From contig NZ_SMAK01000005.1 in assembly GCF_004346195.1 (NCBI RefSeq), positions 62,001 through 126,000 of the forward strand: a stretch of 64,000 nt of DNA, read 5' to 3'. This DNA comes from Tepidamorphus gemmatus (GTDB lineage: Bacteria > Pseudomonadota > Alphaproteobacteria > Rhizobiales > Tepidamorphaceae). Positions 1 through 8,516 of the stretch are shown one piece after another. Under the pieces are notes generated by a model. It did no database searches and was not told the DNA's origin. It saw only the letters and a program-made list of their open reading frames with translations. Position 1 is the stretch's first letter. Each line of letters starts with the position of its first letter. The translations under genes were made by a program, and so were the position numbers.

Positions 1-1171
1 AGACGCCGACGAGATTGGTGGTTCCACCCTTGGCGGCTGCGCCGAGCGACTTCTCGAGAATGGTGGTCAGTCCGCCTGCCTTGTTGCCGGGCGAGGGGTT
101 GTTGTTCATGTTGCCGCCGTTGCGGGCGGTGTAGCTCTCCCACCACTTGATGCGCTCGATCAGCTTTTCGGCCACCGCCCGGTCGGGCGCACGGCGGGTG
201 AGCAGATGCTCGGCCCCGTAGATCTCGGGAGTCTCCGCCAGAATTGCCGTGCCGCCATTGCGTACCAGGATGTCGGCCGCGACCCCGAGCGCCGGGTTGG
301 CAGTGATTCCTGACCAGGCGTCGGAGCCGCCGCACTGGAGGGCGAGCATCAGATGCTCCGCCGATACGGTCTCGCGTCGGACGGCATTGGCGGCGGGCAG
401 CATCGCCTCGATGCGACGGATGCCCTCCTCGACCGCCTTGCGCGTGCCACCCCAGTCCTGGATGGTCATGTGCTGGAAACGGCTGTCGTCATTCAGTCCG
501 TAGGCATCGATCAGGAAGCGGATCTGGTTCACCTCGCAGCCGAGTCCGACGAGCAGCACGCCCGCGCAGTTCGGGTGGCGGACATAGCCCCACATGGTCC
601 TCTGCAGCGTGTCGAAGCCCTCGCCGGCATCGGCCAGCCCACAGCCGGTGCCGTGCACGAAGGCACTGACTCCGTCGACTTGGGGATAGGCGGCGAGCCG
701 CTCCGGCGTGAAGTGGGCGGCGATCATCCGGGCGACGGTCGCCGAGCAGTTCACCGTGGAGACGATGCCGATGTAGTTGCGGGTCGCGACCCGTCCGTCG
801 TGGCGAACGATGCCCTGGAACGTCGCCCGCTCCGCCTCCGGCACGAATTCGGTCGGCCGCGCCTCGGCCCCGAAGGCATAGTCGCGGGCGAAGTCGCCCA
901 TCACGCAGTTATGCGTGTGCACGTGCTCGCCGGGGGCGATGTCGGAGGCGGCGAAGCCGATGATCTGGCCGTACTTGCGCACCTCGGCACCGGCAGGGAT
1001 GGCGGCGGTCGCGATCTTGTGGCCGGAGGGGATGTCGGTTGCGGCGACGACGCCCTCGCCGGGAACCGGCGTCCCGGCGGCGATGCGCCCGGTCGCGGTG
1101 ACCACGTTGTCGATCGGGTTGAGGCGGACGACGCGCACCGCCGCCTCGCGGATGGGGGATATCTCGTTCAC
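1..1171 (-). CDS. UxaA/GarD-family sugar-acid dehydratase (partial, runs off left edge)
   Basis: This gene encodes an altronate/galactarate dehydratase family enzyme, which removes water from a sugar acid to give a 2-keto-3-deoxy acid. I translated it directly: 390 codons are present from a GTG at 1171 (with GGAACG about 8 nt upstream), and the C-terminus lies outside the window. An N-terminal SAF-type domain (residues 1-100) carries YGQIIGF and EHVHTHN. The UxaA core follows, with GTGCG, CGGSDAWSG and NPSPGNKAGG near residue 370. UxaA proteins are usually about 500 residues, so roughly a fifth is missing. It is last in a leftward operon behind an ABC importer and a lactonase. The exact substrate (altronate, galactarate or a galactonate-like acid) is inferred only from context. 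Confidence 0.9.
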   Translation of the reverse strand, partial: MNEISPIREAAVRVVRLNPIDNVVTATGRIAAGTPVPGEGVVAATDIPSGHKIATAAIPAGAEVRKYGQIIGFAASDIAPGEHVHTHNCVMGDFARDYAFGAEARPTEFVPEAERATFQGIVRHDGRVATRNYIGIVSTVNCSATVARMIAAHFTPERLAAYPQVDGVSAFVHGTGCGLADAGEGFDTLQRTMWGYVRHPNCAGVLLVGLGCEVNQIRFLIDAYGLNDDSRFQHMTIQDWGGTRKAVEEGIRRIEAMLPAANAVRRETVSAEHLMLALQCGGSDAWSGITANPALGVAADILVRNGGTAILAETPEIYGAEHLLTRRAPDRAVAEKLIERIKWWESYTARNGGNMNNNPSPGNKAGGLTTILEKSLGAAAKGGTTNLVGV

Positions 1172-1201
1172 GTGTGTCGTTCCGTTGCTGTCTGCGGCCG
1201 T

Positions 1202-2116
1202 TCAGGGCAGCTGTGCGCCACTGACGCCCACGAAGACCGAGTAGAGCGAGCGCGTCGCGGTGATGAACAGCCGGTTGCGCTTCGGCCCGCCGAAGGTGAG
1301 GTTCGACACCATCTCGGGAATGCGGATGATGCCGATCAGCGTCCCGTCCGGCGCGTGGCAATGTATACCGTCCTGCGCGCTCGTCCAGACATTGCCCTCG
1401 ACATCGACCCGCATGCCGTCCGGCACGCCGGGCGAGACCTCGGTGAAGATGCGGCCATTGGCGAGCCGATCACCGTCGACCTCGAACACCCGGATATGGT
1501 GCGGTCCGTCCGGGTCGTGGCTGAGGCCGGAATCGGCGATGTAGAGCAGGCGCTCGTCGGGCGAGAAGGCGAGCCCGTTCGGTTTCACGAAATCGTCGGC
1601 CACGACACTGAGTTCCCCCGTCACCGGGTCGACGCGATAGACGAAGCAGCCGTCCTGTTCCTGCTTGCCCTTGTTGCCCTCGTAGTCGGACATGATGCCG
1701 TAGGTCGGATCGGTGAACCAGATCGAACCGTCCGACTTCACCACCACGTCGTTCGGCGAATTCAGCCGCTTGCCTCGGTACCTGTCGGCAATGACGGTGA
1801 TTGTCCCGTCCGGCTCGGTGCGGGTGACACGACGGTTGCCATGCTCGCAGGTCACCAGCCGGCCCTGCCGGTCGCGGGTGTTGCCGTTGGCGAATCCGGA
1901 ATCGTGGCGGAACACGCTTACGCCCCCGTCCGGCACCCAGCGCAGCATCCGCCGGTTGGGGATGTCGCTCCACACCAGATAGCCGCCGTCGGCGAACCAT
2001 ACCGGTCCCTCGGCCCAGCGGCAGCCGTCGTAGAGTTTTTCGACGTCGGCGGTCGGCACCGTCAGGTCGTAGAACCGCCGGTCCACGTAATCGTAGGCAT
2101 CGCCCACCAGGGCCAT
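1202..2116 (-). CDS. SMP-30/gluconolactonase/LRE family lactonase
   Basis: This is a 304-residue six-bladed beta-propeller of the SMP-30/gluconolactonase family, expected to open a sugar lactone to the free acid in the cytoplasm. Family signatures include EGPVWF near residue 35, NSPNDVVV and WFTDPTYG in the middle, and KPNGLAFSPDE near residue 185; the Glu, Asn and Asp of these motifs normally hold the divalent metal. The ATG at 2116 is preferred over an in-frame ATG 57 nt upstream because GGGGAGGA sits 6 nt before it and the upstream start would run into the permease gene. It lies between the permease and dehydratase genes, so it likely feeds the UxaA-type enzyme. Confidence 0.88.
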   Translation of the reverse strand: MALVGDAYDYVDRRFYDLTVPTADVEKLYDGCRWAEGPVWFADGGYLVWSDIPNRRMLRWVPDGGVSVFRHDSGFANGNTRDRQGRLVTCEHGNRRVTRTEPDGTITVIADRYRGKRLNSPNDVVVKSDGSIWFTDPTYGIMSDYEGNKGKQEQDGCFVYRVDPVTGELSVVADDFVKPNGLAFSPDERLLYIADSGLSHDPDGPHHIRVFEVDGDRLANGRIFTEVSPGVPDGMRVDVEGNVWTSAQDGIHCHAPDGTLIGIIRIPEMVSNLTFGGPKRNRLFITATRSLYSVFVGVSGAQLP

Positions 2117-2129
2117 TCCCGATCCTCCC

Positions 2130-3080
2130 CTATCGCTCGCCGTGTCGCCCGCTAGCCAGCACGATGACGGCAATGATGATCGCGCCGGTCAGCACCATGC
2201 GGATCCCGGCGCCGAGCCCGAAGGTGTTCAGCATGGTGACCAGCAGGAACAGGAACAGCGCCGCGCCCCACAGGCCGGGGACATTGGCGAAGCCACCGGC
2301 CACCGACGTGCCACCGATCACCACGACGGCGATCGAGTTGAGCAGGTATTCCTGGCCCATGTTGAGCGCCGCCCCGCCCGAGAAGGAGGCGAACAGCAGC
2401 CCGCACAGCGAGGCGAACACCGCGCACATGACATAGGTTGCAAAGCGCGTGCGGTCGACCGCGACGCCGGCGAGCCAAGCGGCACGCTGGTTCTGGCCGA
2501 TGGCGACCACCGAGCGTCCGTAGACCGTGCGGGTCAGCACCACATGCATGACTGCCGCAAGCAGAATGACGCAGATGGCCAGCACGGGCATCCCCCACAC
2601 GACGGTGGTGGTGAAGTCGCCCAGCGCCGGCGGCGGCTTGATCCTGAGACCGCGGTTGTACCAGATCGCCGCCGACTGGAAGACGAAGCTCGACGACAGG
2701 GTGGCGATGATCGGCGGAATGCGCAGCAGCCGGATGAGGCCGTAGTTGATGATCCCGACGCCGATGCCGACCGCGAGCGTCACCGCGATCCCCGCGAGGA
2801 TCATGGAATTGTCCGTGTCCATGATCTTGAGCGCCACCGTCCCGGCCAGCGTCATCGTCGCCGGGATCGACAGATCGACATTGCCCGGCCCCAGCGTGAC
2901 CACGAACATCTGGCCGAGCGCAACAATGACGAAGAAGGTGGCGAAGGTGAACGCCGCCGTCAGCACCGCGCCGGCACCTTGGCCACCGGTGAAGGCAATG
3001 GTGGCGACCCACACACCGATCGCGGCGAGGTAGGCCCAGATCCACGGCCGGTCGAACAGGCGGGAGACGGCAGCGGTCAC
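2130..3080 (-). CDS. Sugar ABC transporter permease (RbsC/BPD_transp_2 family)
   Basis: This is a 316-residue inner-membrane permease of the ribose/monosaccharide importer class, with about eight to ten hydrophobic segments and the family loop around GPGNVDLSIPA near residue 70. It forms the membrane channel with the adjacent permease. The GTG start at 3080 overlaps the upstream stop as GTGA and has GGAGG about 8 nt before it. The open frame extends further upstream to 3584, but that part is antiparallel shadow of the neighbouring permease and is not counted. Translation of both permeases is probably coupled. Confidence 0.9.
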   Translation of the reverse strand: MTAAVSRLFDRPWIWAYLAAIGVWVATIAFTGGQGAGAVLTAAFTFATFFVIVALGQMFVVTLGPGNVDLSIPATMTLAGTVALKIMDTDNSMILAGIAVTLAVGIGVGIINYGLIRLLRIPPIIATLSSSFVFQSAAIWYNRGLRIKPPPALGDFTTTVVWGMPVLAICVILLAAVMHVVLTRTVYGRSVVAIGQNQRAAWLAGVAVDRTRFATYVMCAVFASLCGLLFASFSGGAALNMGQEYLLNSIAVVVIGGTSVAGGFANVPGLWGAALFLFLLVTMLNTFGLGAGIRMVLTGAIIIAVIVLASGRHGER

Positions 3081-4018
3081 GGCCTCGCCTCCGCCCGGTT
3101 GATCAGCGCCCGAAGCGCCAGCACGATGATCAGGATCGCTCCCTGCGCGCCGATCTGCCAGTCGGGACTGATCCGCATGAAGGACAGGAACGAGCCCGCC
3201 AGCGTCAATGTCACCGCGCCGATGACGGCGCCGATCGGCGAAATGCGGCCGCCGACGAACTCGCCGCCGCCAAGGATCACCCCGGCGATCGACAGCAGCG
3301 TGTAGCGCAGCGCGATGTTGGCGTCGGCCGAAGTCGTGAGCCCGACCAGCGCCATGCCGGCGAGCATGCCGAACAGGCCGGCGAAGGCGTACATCACCAT
3401 CTTGATCTTCAGCATCGACCAGCCGGCGCGCGCCACCGAGCGGGCGTTGCCGCCGGCGCCACGCAGGACGGCGCCGTAGGCGGAACGCATCAGCAAGAGA
3501 TGCACCGCAGCCCCGATCGCCACCACGGCCAGGATCGAGAACGGCACCACCGGCGTCTTCAGCGTCATGACTGCCCTGATCCACTCGGGCGCCTTGCCGC
3601 CCGGCGTCGGCAGCAGCATCACCGACAGGCCGAGCCAGACGAACGACATGCCGAGGGTGACGACGATGGAGGGCAGGTTGCGCAGATGGATGAGCGCGCC
3701 GAGCAGCGCATAGGCGAGGATGCAGGCGGCGAGCGCCGCGGCGCCGATCAGCGGCGCATCGTTCAGCCAGGTCGCGGTCACGCAGGCGCAGAAGCCGACA
3801 TAGGCGCCGATCGACAGGTCGAGATCGTTGACGCAGATGACGAACATCTGCGCGATCGTCGCCAGCGCGATCGGCACGGCAAGGTTGAGCAGGAGGTTGA
3901 GCCCCATGTAGCTCATCGCGCGGGGCTGCAGGTAGAAGATCGCCACCAGGATCACGGTCAGCGACAGGGCCGGCAGGATCGCCCTGAGCAGGCGCGGGCT
4001 CGCAAGATCCGGAATCAT
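3077..4018 (-). CDS. Sugar ABC transporter permease (RbsC/BPD_transp_2 family)
   Basis: This is a 313-residue multi-spanning permease, the second half of the membrane channel for the same importer. The loop VNDLDLSIGAYVGF near residue 65 is the family signature that contacts the ATPase. The ATG at 4018 overlaps the ATPase stop codon as ATGA, so it was chosen over the longer frame that begins at 4123. Two different permeases, rather than one homodimer, is common in this importer class in Hyphomicrobiales. Confidence 0.9.
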   Translation of the reverse strand: MIPDLASPRLLRAILPALSLTVILVAIFYLQPRAMSYMGLNLLLNLAVPIALATIAQMFVICVNDLDLSIGAYVGFCACVTATWLNDAPLIGAAALAACILAYALLGALIHLRNLPSIVVTLGMSFVWLGLSVMLLPTPGGKAPEWIRAVMTLKTPVVPFSILAVVAIGAAVHLLLMRSAYGAVLRGAGGNARSVARAGWSMLKIKMVMYAFAGLFGMLAGMALVGLTTSADANIALRYTLLSIAGVILGGGEFVGGRISPIGAVIGAVTLTLAGSFLSFMRISPDWQIGAQGAILIIVLALRALINRAEARP

Positions 4019-5497
4019 GCTTCCTCCGTGAAGGAGGATTGCAGCACCTTCTCCTCGGTCAGTTCGTGCCGCGCCAGATCGGCCACGATACGCCCGTTGC
4101 GGAACACATAGACATGGTCGCAATTCTTCAGTTCGTCCATCTCGGTCGTGTACCAGAGAAAGGTGCGGCCCTTGCCGGCCTCGTCGCGGATGATCCGATA
4201 GACTTCCTGTTTCGTGCCGATGTCGACGCCGCGCATCGGATCATCCATCAGCACGATCTCGGCGTCCGAGCCGAGCGCCCGGGCGAACAGCGCCTTCTGC
4301 TGGTTGCCGCCGGACAGCGACAGGATCGGATTATCCGTGTCCGGTGTGCGGATCGAGATGCGCTCGCGCCAAGTCTCAGCCATCTCTCGCTCGGCTGCGA
4401 GGTCGATCAGCGGCCCGCGCCGCAGCCGCTTCAGCGAACGGATCGAGATGTTGAGGGCGATCGACCACAGCGGGAAGACTCCGTCGGTCTGGCGGTCGCC
4501 AGCGACCAGCGCGACCGGCCCTTCGACCAAGGTGTGGGCGGTGCGGCGCCCGGCCGCCGAGAACACCTGGCGCAGCATCGCTCCCTGGCCATGCCCCTCC
4601 AGACCGGCCAGACCAACGACCTCGCCGCGATGCGCCGTCAATCGCATGTCGTTGGTCTGGGCCAGTGGTCGCGCACTCACGGTCAGCGGAGCATCGCCAC
4701 GGTTCGATGCGGCGACGACATCGCTGGCCGCTGCCTCGCGCGCCACGTTGCCCATCGCGGCGACGAGGCTTGCGCGGGTGAAGGCGGCCGCGGGGCGCGT
4801 GTCGACGACACGGCCGTCGCGCATCACGACCACCCGGTCGGCCGTCTCCAGGATCTCGCCCAGAAGGTGCGAGATCAGGATCACGGAGCCGCCGGAGTCG
4901 ACGAAACGGCGCACGAAGCCGAGCAGCTGGCCGGCGACCACGGAATCGAGCGAGGAGGTCGGCTCGTCGAGAATGACCAGCCGGGCACGGCTCTCGGTTT
5001 CCGAGAAGGCACGGGCGATCTCCACCATCTGCCGACGGGCGATCGACAGGTCACCGACGATGTCTGCGGCCGAAATGCCGTGTCCGGGAAAGATCTCGTC
5101 GAGCTTGCCGATGATCAGGCTGCCGGCGCGCCGGCGCCAGCCGAAAACCTCTCAACGCCGGATGCATGATGCGGGCGTTCTCGGCGACCGTGAGGTTCGG
5201 GCAGAGCGACAGCTCCTGGAAGACGCAGCGCAGCCCGGCTTCGTGCGCCGTCGAGACGGTCCAGTGTCCAGCCATGTCCCGGGCCGTCGACTCGCCATGG
5301 ACGACGATGCGGCCGGCGTCAGGGGAAAGGGTTCCCGCCAGCACATTCATCAGCGTCGACTTGCCGGCACCGTTGTGGCCGACCAGCCCGACACAGATGC
5401 CCGCCTCGACGGTCAGATCGACACCGCCAAGGGCGCGGACGGCGCCGAACCGCTTCTCGACGCCGCCCAGTTCGACGATGCAATCCGGCTCAGCCAT
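4015..5497 (-). pseudogene. Sugar ABC transporter ATP-binding protein (RbsA-like), frameshifted
   Basis: This is the duplicated-domain ATPase of the importer, broken by one frameshift. The first part (5497 to about 5145) reads the N-terminal nucleotide-binding domain with Walker [10 protein letters not shown] and the Q-loop [10 protein letters not shown]. The frame then closes early. The next frame resumes at once with LSIARRQMVEIARAF, Walker B LVILDEPTSSLD, and a second domain with the degenerate P-loop, LSGGNQQKALFARAL and IVLMDDPMRGVD that RbsA-type proteins have. Removing one base from the AAAA run at 5144-5147 restores a continuous protein of about 493 residues, a normal length. All other genes of the operon look intact, so this is either a recent mutation or a sequencing error. 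Confidence 0.85.
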
Positions 5498-5540
5498 CGT
5501 CGTCCGGCCGTTCGACTCCGGTGCCGCTTCGGGAATGCGG

Positions 5541-6566
5541 CTACTTCGCCGCCTTTGCCGCCTGGATCACCTTCTGGGCATCCTCGAGGGAATACTCGAC
5601 ATTGGCGACGCCACCCTTCTCGGTATTGGCGAGGTTCTGCTCGAGGTTGTCCTGGTCAATCCTGAGGAACGGCACAACCAGATCCTTTGGCACGTCCTGG
5701 CCGTCGAGAATCTGCTGGGCCACCCAGAAGGCGAGCGTCGAGACGCCCGGCGCGATCGACACCGACATCGTCTCGTAGCCGTTGGCGTCCTTCTGCTCCT
5801 TCCACCAGAGCAGTTCGTCCTCGCGATTGCCCATGATGATGAGCGGGGTCGGGCGGCCGGCCGCACGGAAGGCCTGCGCCGCGCCGTAGCCGTCGCCGCC
5901 CTGGGTCACGACCGCATGGATCTCGGGCAGACTTGGCAGGATGCCGGCGACCGCCTTCTGGGCCACGTCCTGCGCCCAGTCGCCGTGCACCGAGCCGACG
6001 ATCTTGAACTGCGGATGCTCGGCAACGCCCTCGTGGATGCCCGCCGAGATCTCGTCGTCGACGAACACGCCGGCGAGGCCGCGGATCTCGAGCAGGTTGC
6101 CGCCGTCTGGCATCTTCTCGGCGAGATAGGCGATCTGGTCCTTGCCCATCTGCTTGAAGTCGACCGCGATGCGCCATGCGCACGGCTCGGTGACGATTCC
6201 GTCGAACGAGACGACGACGATCCCGGCGTCGCAGGCTTCCTTCACGGCCCCGTTCAGCGCGTCCGGCGAGGCAGCATTGAGGACGATGGCGTCGTAGCCC
6301 TGCAGGATCAGATTCTGGATCTGCGCGGCCTGCTCGGTGACCTGATTCTCGGCGGTGGTGAAGGCGTCCGCCGCCTTGACCTTGCCGTCGGCGACCGCCT
6401 GCTTGGTCACCTTGTCCCAGCTTCGCAGCATCGCCTGGCGCCAGGAATTGCCGGCGTAGTTGTTTGACAGGGCAATCGACTTGTCGGACGTGTCGGCGCG
6501 GGCGCCGACTGCCGCCAGCACGCACACTGCGGTCGCCGTCACCATCGTCAATGTCTGTTTCAGCAT
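5541..6566 (-). CDS. Sugar ABC transporter periplasmic binding protein (RbsB-like)
   Basis: This 341-residue protein is the periplasmic ligand-binding component of the importer. It has a signal peptide ([10 protein letters not shown]..., cleavage after about residue 24 at ARA-D), then a type I periplasmic binding fold: [15 protein letters not shown], repeated alpha/beta units, and [14 protein letters not shown] near residue 225. The ATG at 6566 is chosen because AGGAGG lies 7 nt before it, while the ATG at 6572 would leave only 1 nt. It is the first transport gene after the regulator, as usual for these operons. The ligand is predicted to be an aldose, sugar acid or lactone matching the downstream enzymes. 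Confidence 0.9.
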
Positions 6567-6635
6567 GTCCATTCCTCCTGGGGTTGTTGCAGCCGCTCTG
6601 TCGCGGTCTTGTAGTTCGGCCGGCGGTCGGATTGG

Positions 6636-7391
6636 CTATGGGGCGGCCTGCTCGGGTGGGGTCGCCTCCGCGCGCAGCCCGACCATCTCCTCCAGATCGA
6701 CCAGCGCCTCGTCGAGCAGATAGGTCATCGCCGCCCTTGCCGTCTCCGGCGCCTCCTGTTCGATTGCCTCGTAGACCGCCCGGTGCAGAGGCAGGGATCC
6801 CTCGCGCTTGGCGCGGCTCACATTGGCGATGGCAAAGGAGCGGGTCAGCGCCGGCTCTAGCAGAAGGCCAAGCGAGATCAGCAGCTCATTGCGGGAAGCG
6901 ACCAGGATCGCCTTGTGGAACGACAGGTCAGGTCCGATCCAGTCCTCCAGCGAACCTGCGGCGGCCATTCCCTCGAGCGCCTCGCGCATCCGCACGAGGT
7001 CCGGCTCGCGTCGGCGGCGGGCGGCGAGCGCCGCGCCGGCAGGCTCGATGATGCCGCGGAACTCGAAGAAGGCGCGTGCATAGTCGCGGTCCGGTCCGGT
7101 CTGGAACGCCCAGCTCGTCACGTCGGGGTCGAGCATGTTCCACTCCGAGCGCTGGCGCACCCGGGTTCCGGTTTTCGGCCGTGATTCGACAAGCCCCTTG
7201 CCGGCGAGCATCTTGATCGCTTCGCGGAACGAGGTCCGGCTGACCGACAGGCGGGCCGAATAGTCGCCTTCCGTGGGAAGCACCGAACCGGGCGCGAAGT
7301 CTCCGGCAACGATGCGCCTGCCAAGCTCGTCCACGATCTGCCCGTGGACGCTGCGACGCGGCCCCGCGATCGCCCGCACCGGCTTCTGCAC
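6636..7391 (-). CDS. GntR-family (FadR/FCD) transcriptional regulator
   Basis: This is a 251-residue regulator: a winged helix-turn-helix (VHGQIVDELGRRI through SRTSFREAIKML, residues 12-75), then an all-helical FCD effector domain with FFEFRGIIEP, DLSFHKAILVASRN and LHRAVYEAI carrying the usual metal/ligand His residues. GTG at 7391 is preferred because GGAGG lies 6 nt upstream; ATG at 7424 (262 residues) is possible but has no clear ribosome site. It heads the importer operon and is divergent from dgoK, with a palindrome between them. It probably represses both arms and is released by a keto-deoxy sugar acid or sugar acid. Confidence 0.88.
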   Translation of the reverse strand: MQKPVRAIAGPRRSVHGQIVDELGRRIVAGDFAPGSVLPTEGDYSARLSVSRTSFREAIKMLAGKGLVESRPKTGTRVRQRSEWNMLDPDVTSWAFQTGPDRDYARAFFEFRGIIEPAGAALAARRRREPDLVRMREALEGMAAAGSLEDWIGPDLSFHKAILVASRNELLISLGLLLEPALTRSFAIANVSRAKREGSLPLHRAVYEAIEQEAPETARAAMTYLLDEALVDLEEMVGLRAEATPPEQAAP

Positions 7392-7448
7392 CACAATCCT
7401 CCCGACCGCCGTTCTCGGTCGCATCCGGTCCGGACGCGGGCGACATTT

Positions 7449-7463
7449 ATCGTATGATACTAT
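7449..7463. promoter_or_regulatory. Palindromic operator for the GntR regulator
   Basis: The 15-mer ATCGTATGATACTAT is a near-perfect palindrome with the exact core GTAT-G-ATAC (7452-7460). It is AT-rich in a GC-rich background and lies in the divergent gap between the GntR gene and the kinase gene. GntR/FCD sugar-acid regulators commonly bind short ATACNATAC-type palindromes. Binding by this regulator is inferred. Confidence 0.65.
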
Positions 7464-7493
7464 CAATGTGGATCGAGACCGCAAGAGGCAGAA

Positions 7494-8396
7494 GTGATCG
7501 CGACCGTACGGATTGATTGGGGAACCACCAATGCCCGCGCCTGGGCCTGCGCGGCGGATGGAAGCGTGGTCGAGCGGCGCCATGCGGCGCTTGGCATCCG
7601 CAATGTCGGGGCAGCCGGATTCCGCGCGGCCTTCGACCATCTCGTCGAGGGCTGGCCGGTGACAGCGGTTCCGGTCGTGATGAGCGGCATGGTCGGCAGC
7701 CGGCAGGGCTGGCAGGAGGCCCCCTATGCCGGATGCCCCGCTAGCCTCGACAGCCTCGCCGCGGCGCTGATCCGGCTGCCCGAACCCGAAACGATCCTGA
7801 TCGTCCCAGGCGTCGGCCGCGGCGGTGCCGGCGAGCGCCACGACGTCATGCGCGGCGAGGAGGTGCAATGCTTTGGCGCCCTGGCGCGGGAGGACCGCGC
7901 GGATGGCCTGATCTGCCTTCCCGGCACCCACAGCAAGTGGGTGCGCATGGCCGAGGGCAGGATCGTCGATTTCGCCAGCGCCATGACCGGCGAGGTGTTC
8001 GAGGTGATGTCCCGGCATTCGATCCTCGGCGCGCTGATGGCCGAGGCAGTGCCCGGCCATGATGGCGGTGCGGCCTTCCGGCGCGGCCTGGACCGCGCCG
8101 GCGAGGCCGGTGGCCTGCTCAACCATCTGTTCTCGGCACGGGCGGACGCGCTGTTCGGCGAGATCGCCGCCGACGAGATCCGCGATTACCTGTCCGGCGT
8201 GCTGATCGGCCACGAGATCCGCGAGATGCCGCGGCTGTTGGGCGGGAGCGGCGAGATCCTGGTCATCGCGGACGGGCCGCTGCCCGGGCGCTACCGCACC
8301 GCCTTCGCCCATCTTGCGATCCCCGCCCGGCTGCTCGATGCCGAGGCGGTGACGGTTGCCGGGCTTGGACTCGTCCTCGATCACGCCGGCCGCTGA
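7494..8396 (+). CDS. dgoK: 2-dehydro-3-deoxygalactonokinase (DgoK family)
   Basis: This 300-residue enzyme of the DgoK family phosphorylates 2-keto-3-deoxygalactonate at O-6 using ATP. The N-terminal phosphate-binding motif RIDWGTTNARAW (residues 6-17), SGMVGSRQGW and the LPGTHSKWV segment near residue 145 are typical. The GTG start has AGAGG about 6 nt upstream. It is the only rightward gene of the locus, separated from the regulator gene by the palindromic operator. The next enzyme of the De Ley-Doudoroff pathway, KDPGal aldolase (dgoA), is not in the window; it may lie beyond the left edge. Confidence 0.9.
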   Translation: MIATVRIDWGTTNARAWACAADGSVVERRHAALGIRNVGAAGFRAAFDHLVEGWPVTAVPVVMSGMVGSRQGWQEAPYAGCPASLDSLAAALIRLPEPETILIVPGVGRGGAGERHDVMRGEEVQCFGALAREDRADGLICLPGTHSKWVRMAEGRIVDFASAMTGEVFEVMSRHSILGALMAEAVPGHDGGAAFRRGLDRAGEAGGLLNHLFSARADALFGEIAADEIRDYLSGVLIGHEIREMPRLLGGSGEILVIADGPLPGRYRTAFAHLAIPARLLDAEAVTVAGLGLVLDHAGR

Positions 8397-8473
8397 GCGG
8401 CTCTGCCATCCGGAAAGGCAGACGAGGGAACAACCCGGGGCACGGTTCCGGAAGCCCCTTGCGCCGACGATAT

Positions 8474-8485
8474 TTTAAGCTTAAA
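8474..8485. promoter_or_regulatory. Perfect palindrome, candidate MarR operator (site 1)
   Basis: TTTAAGCTTAAA is a perfect 12-bp palindrome inside an AT-rich stretch just before the monooxygenase/reductase gene, ending 31 nt before its ATG. The ten bases TATTTTAAGC (8471-8480) are repeated before the SDR gene. Shared sites at two promoters of a cluster that encodes its own MarR protein suggest it is the operator. Confidence 0.55.
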
Positions 8486-8516
8486 CTTATTTTCGACCAG
8501 ATATCGGAGGCGTGCC

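Noticed and set aside
353-2155. Long rightward open frame over the dehydratase and lactonase genes
   Set aside because: Its protein is His/Arg/Val/Gly-rich without domains; it mirrors codon positions of the leftward genes in high-GC DNA.
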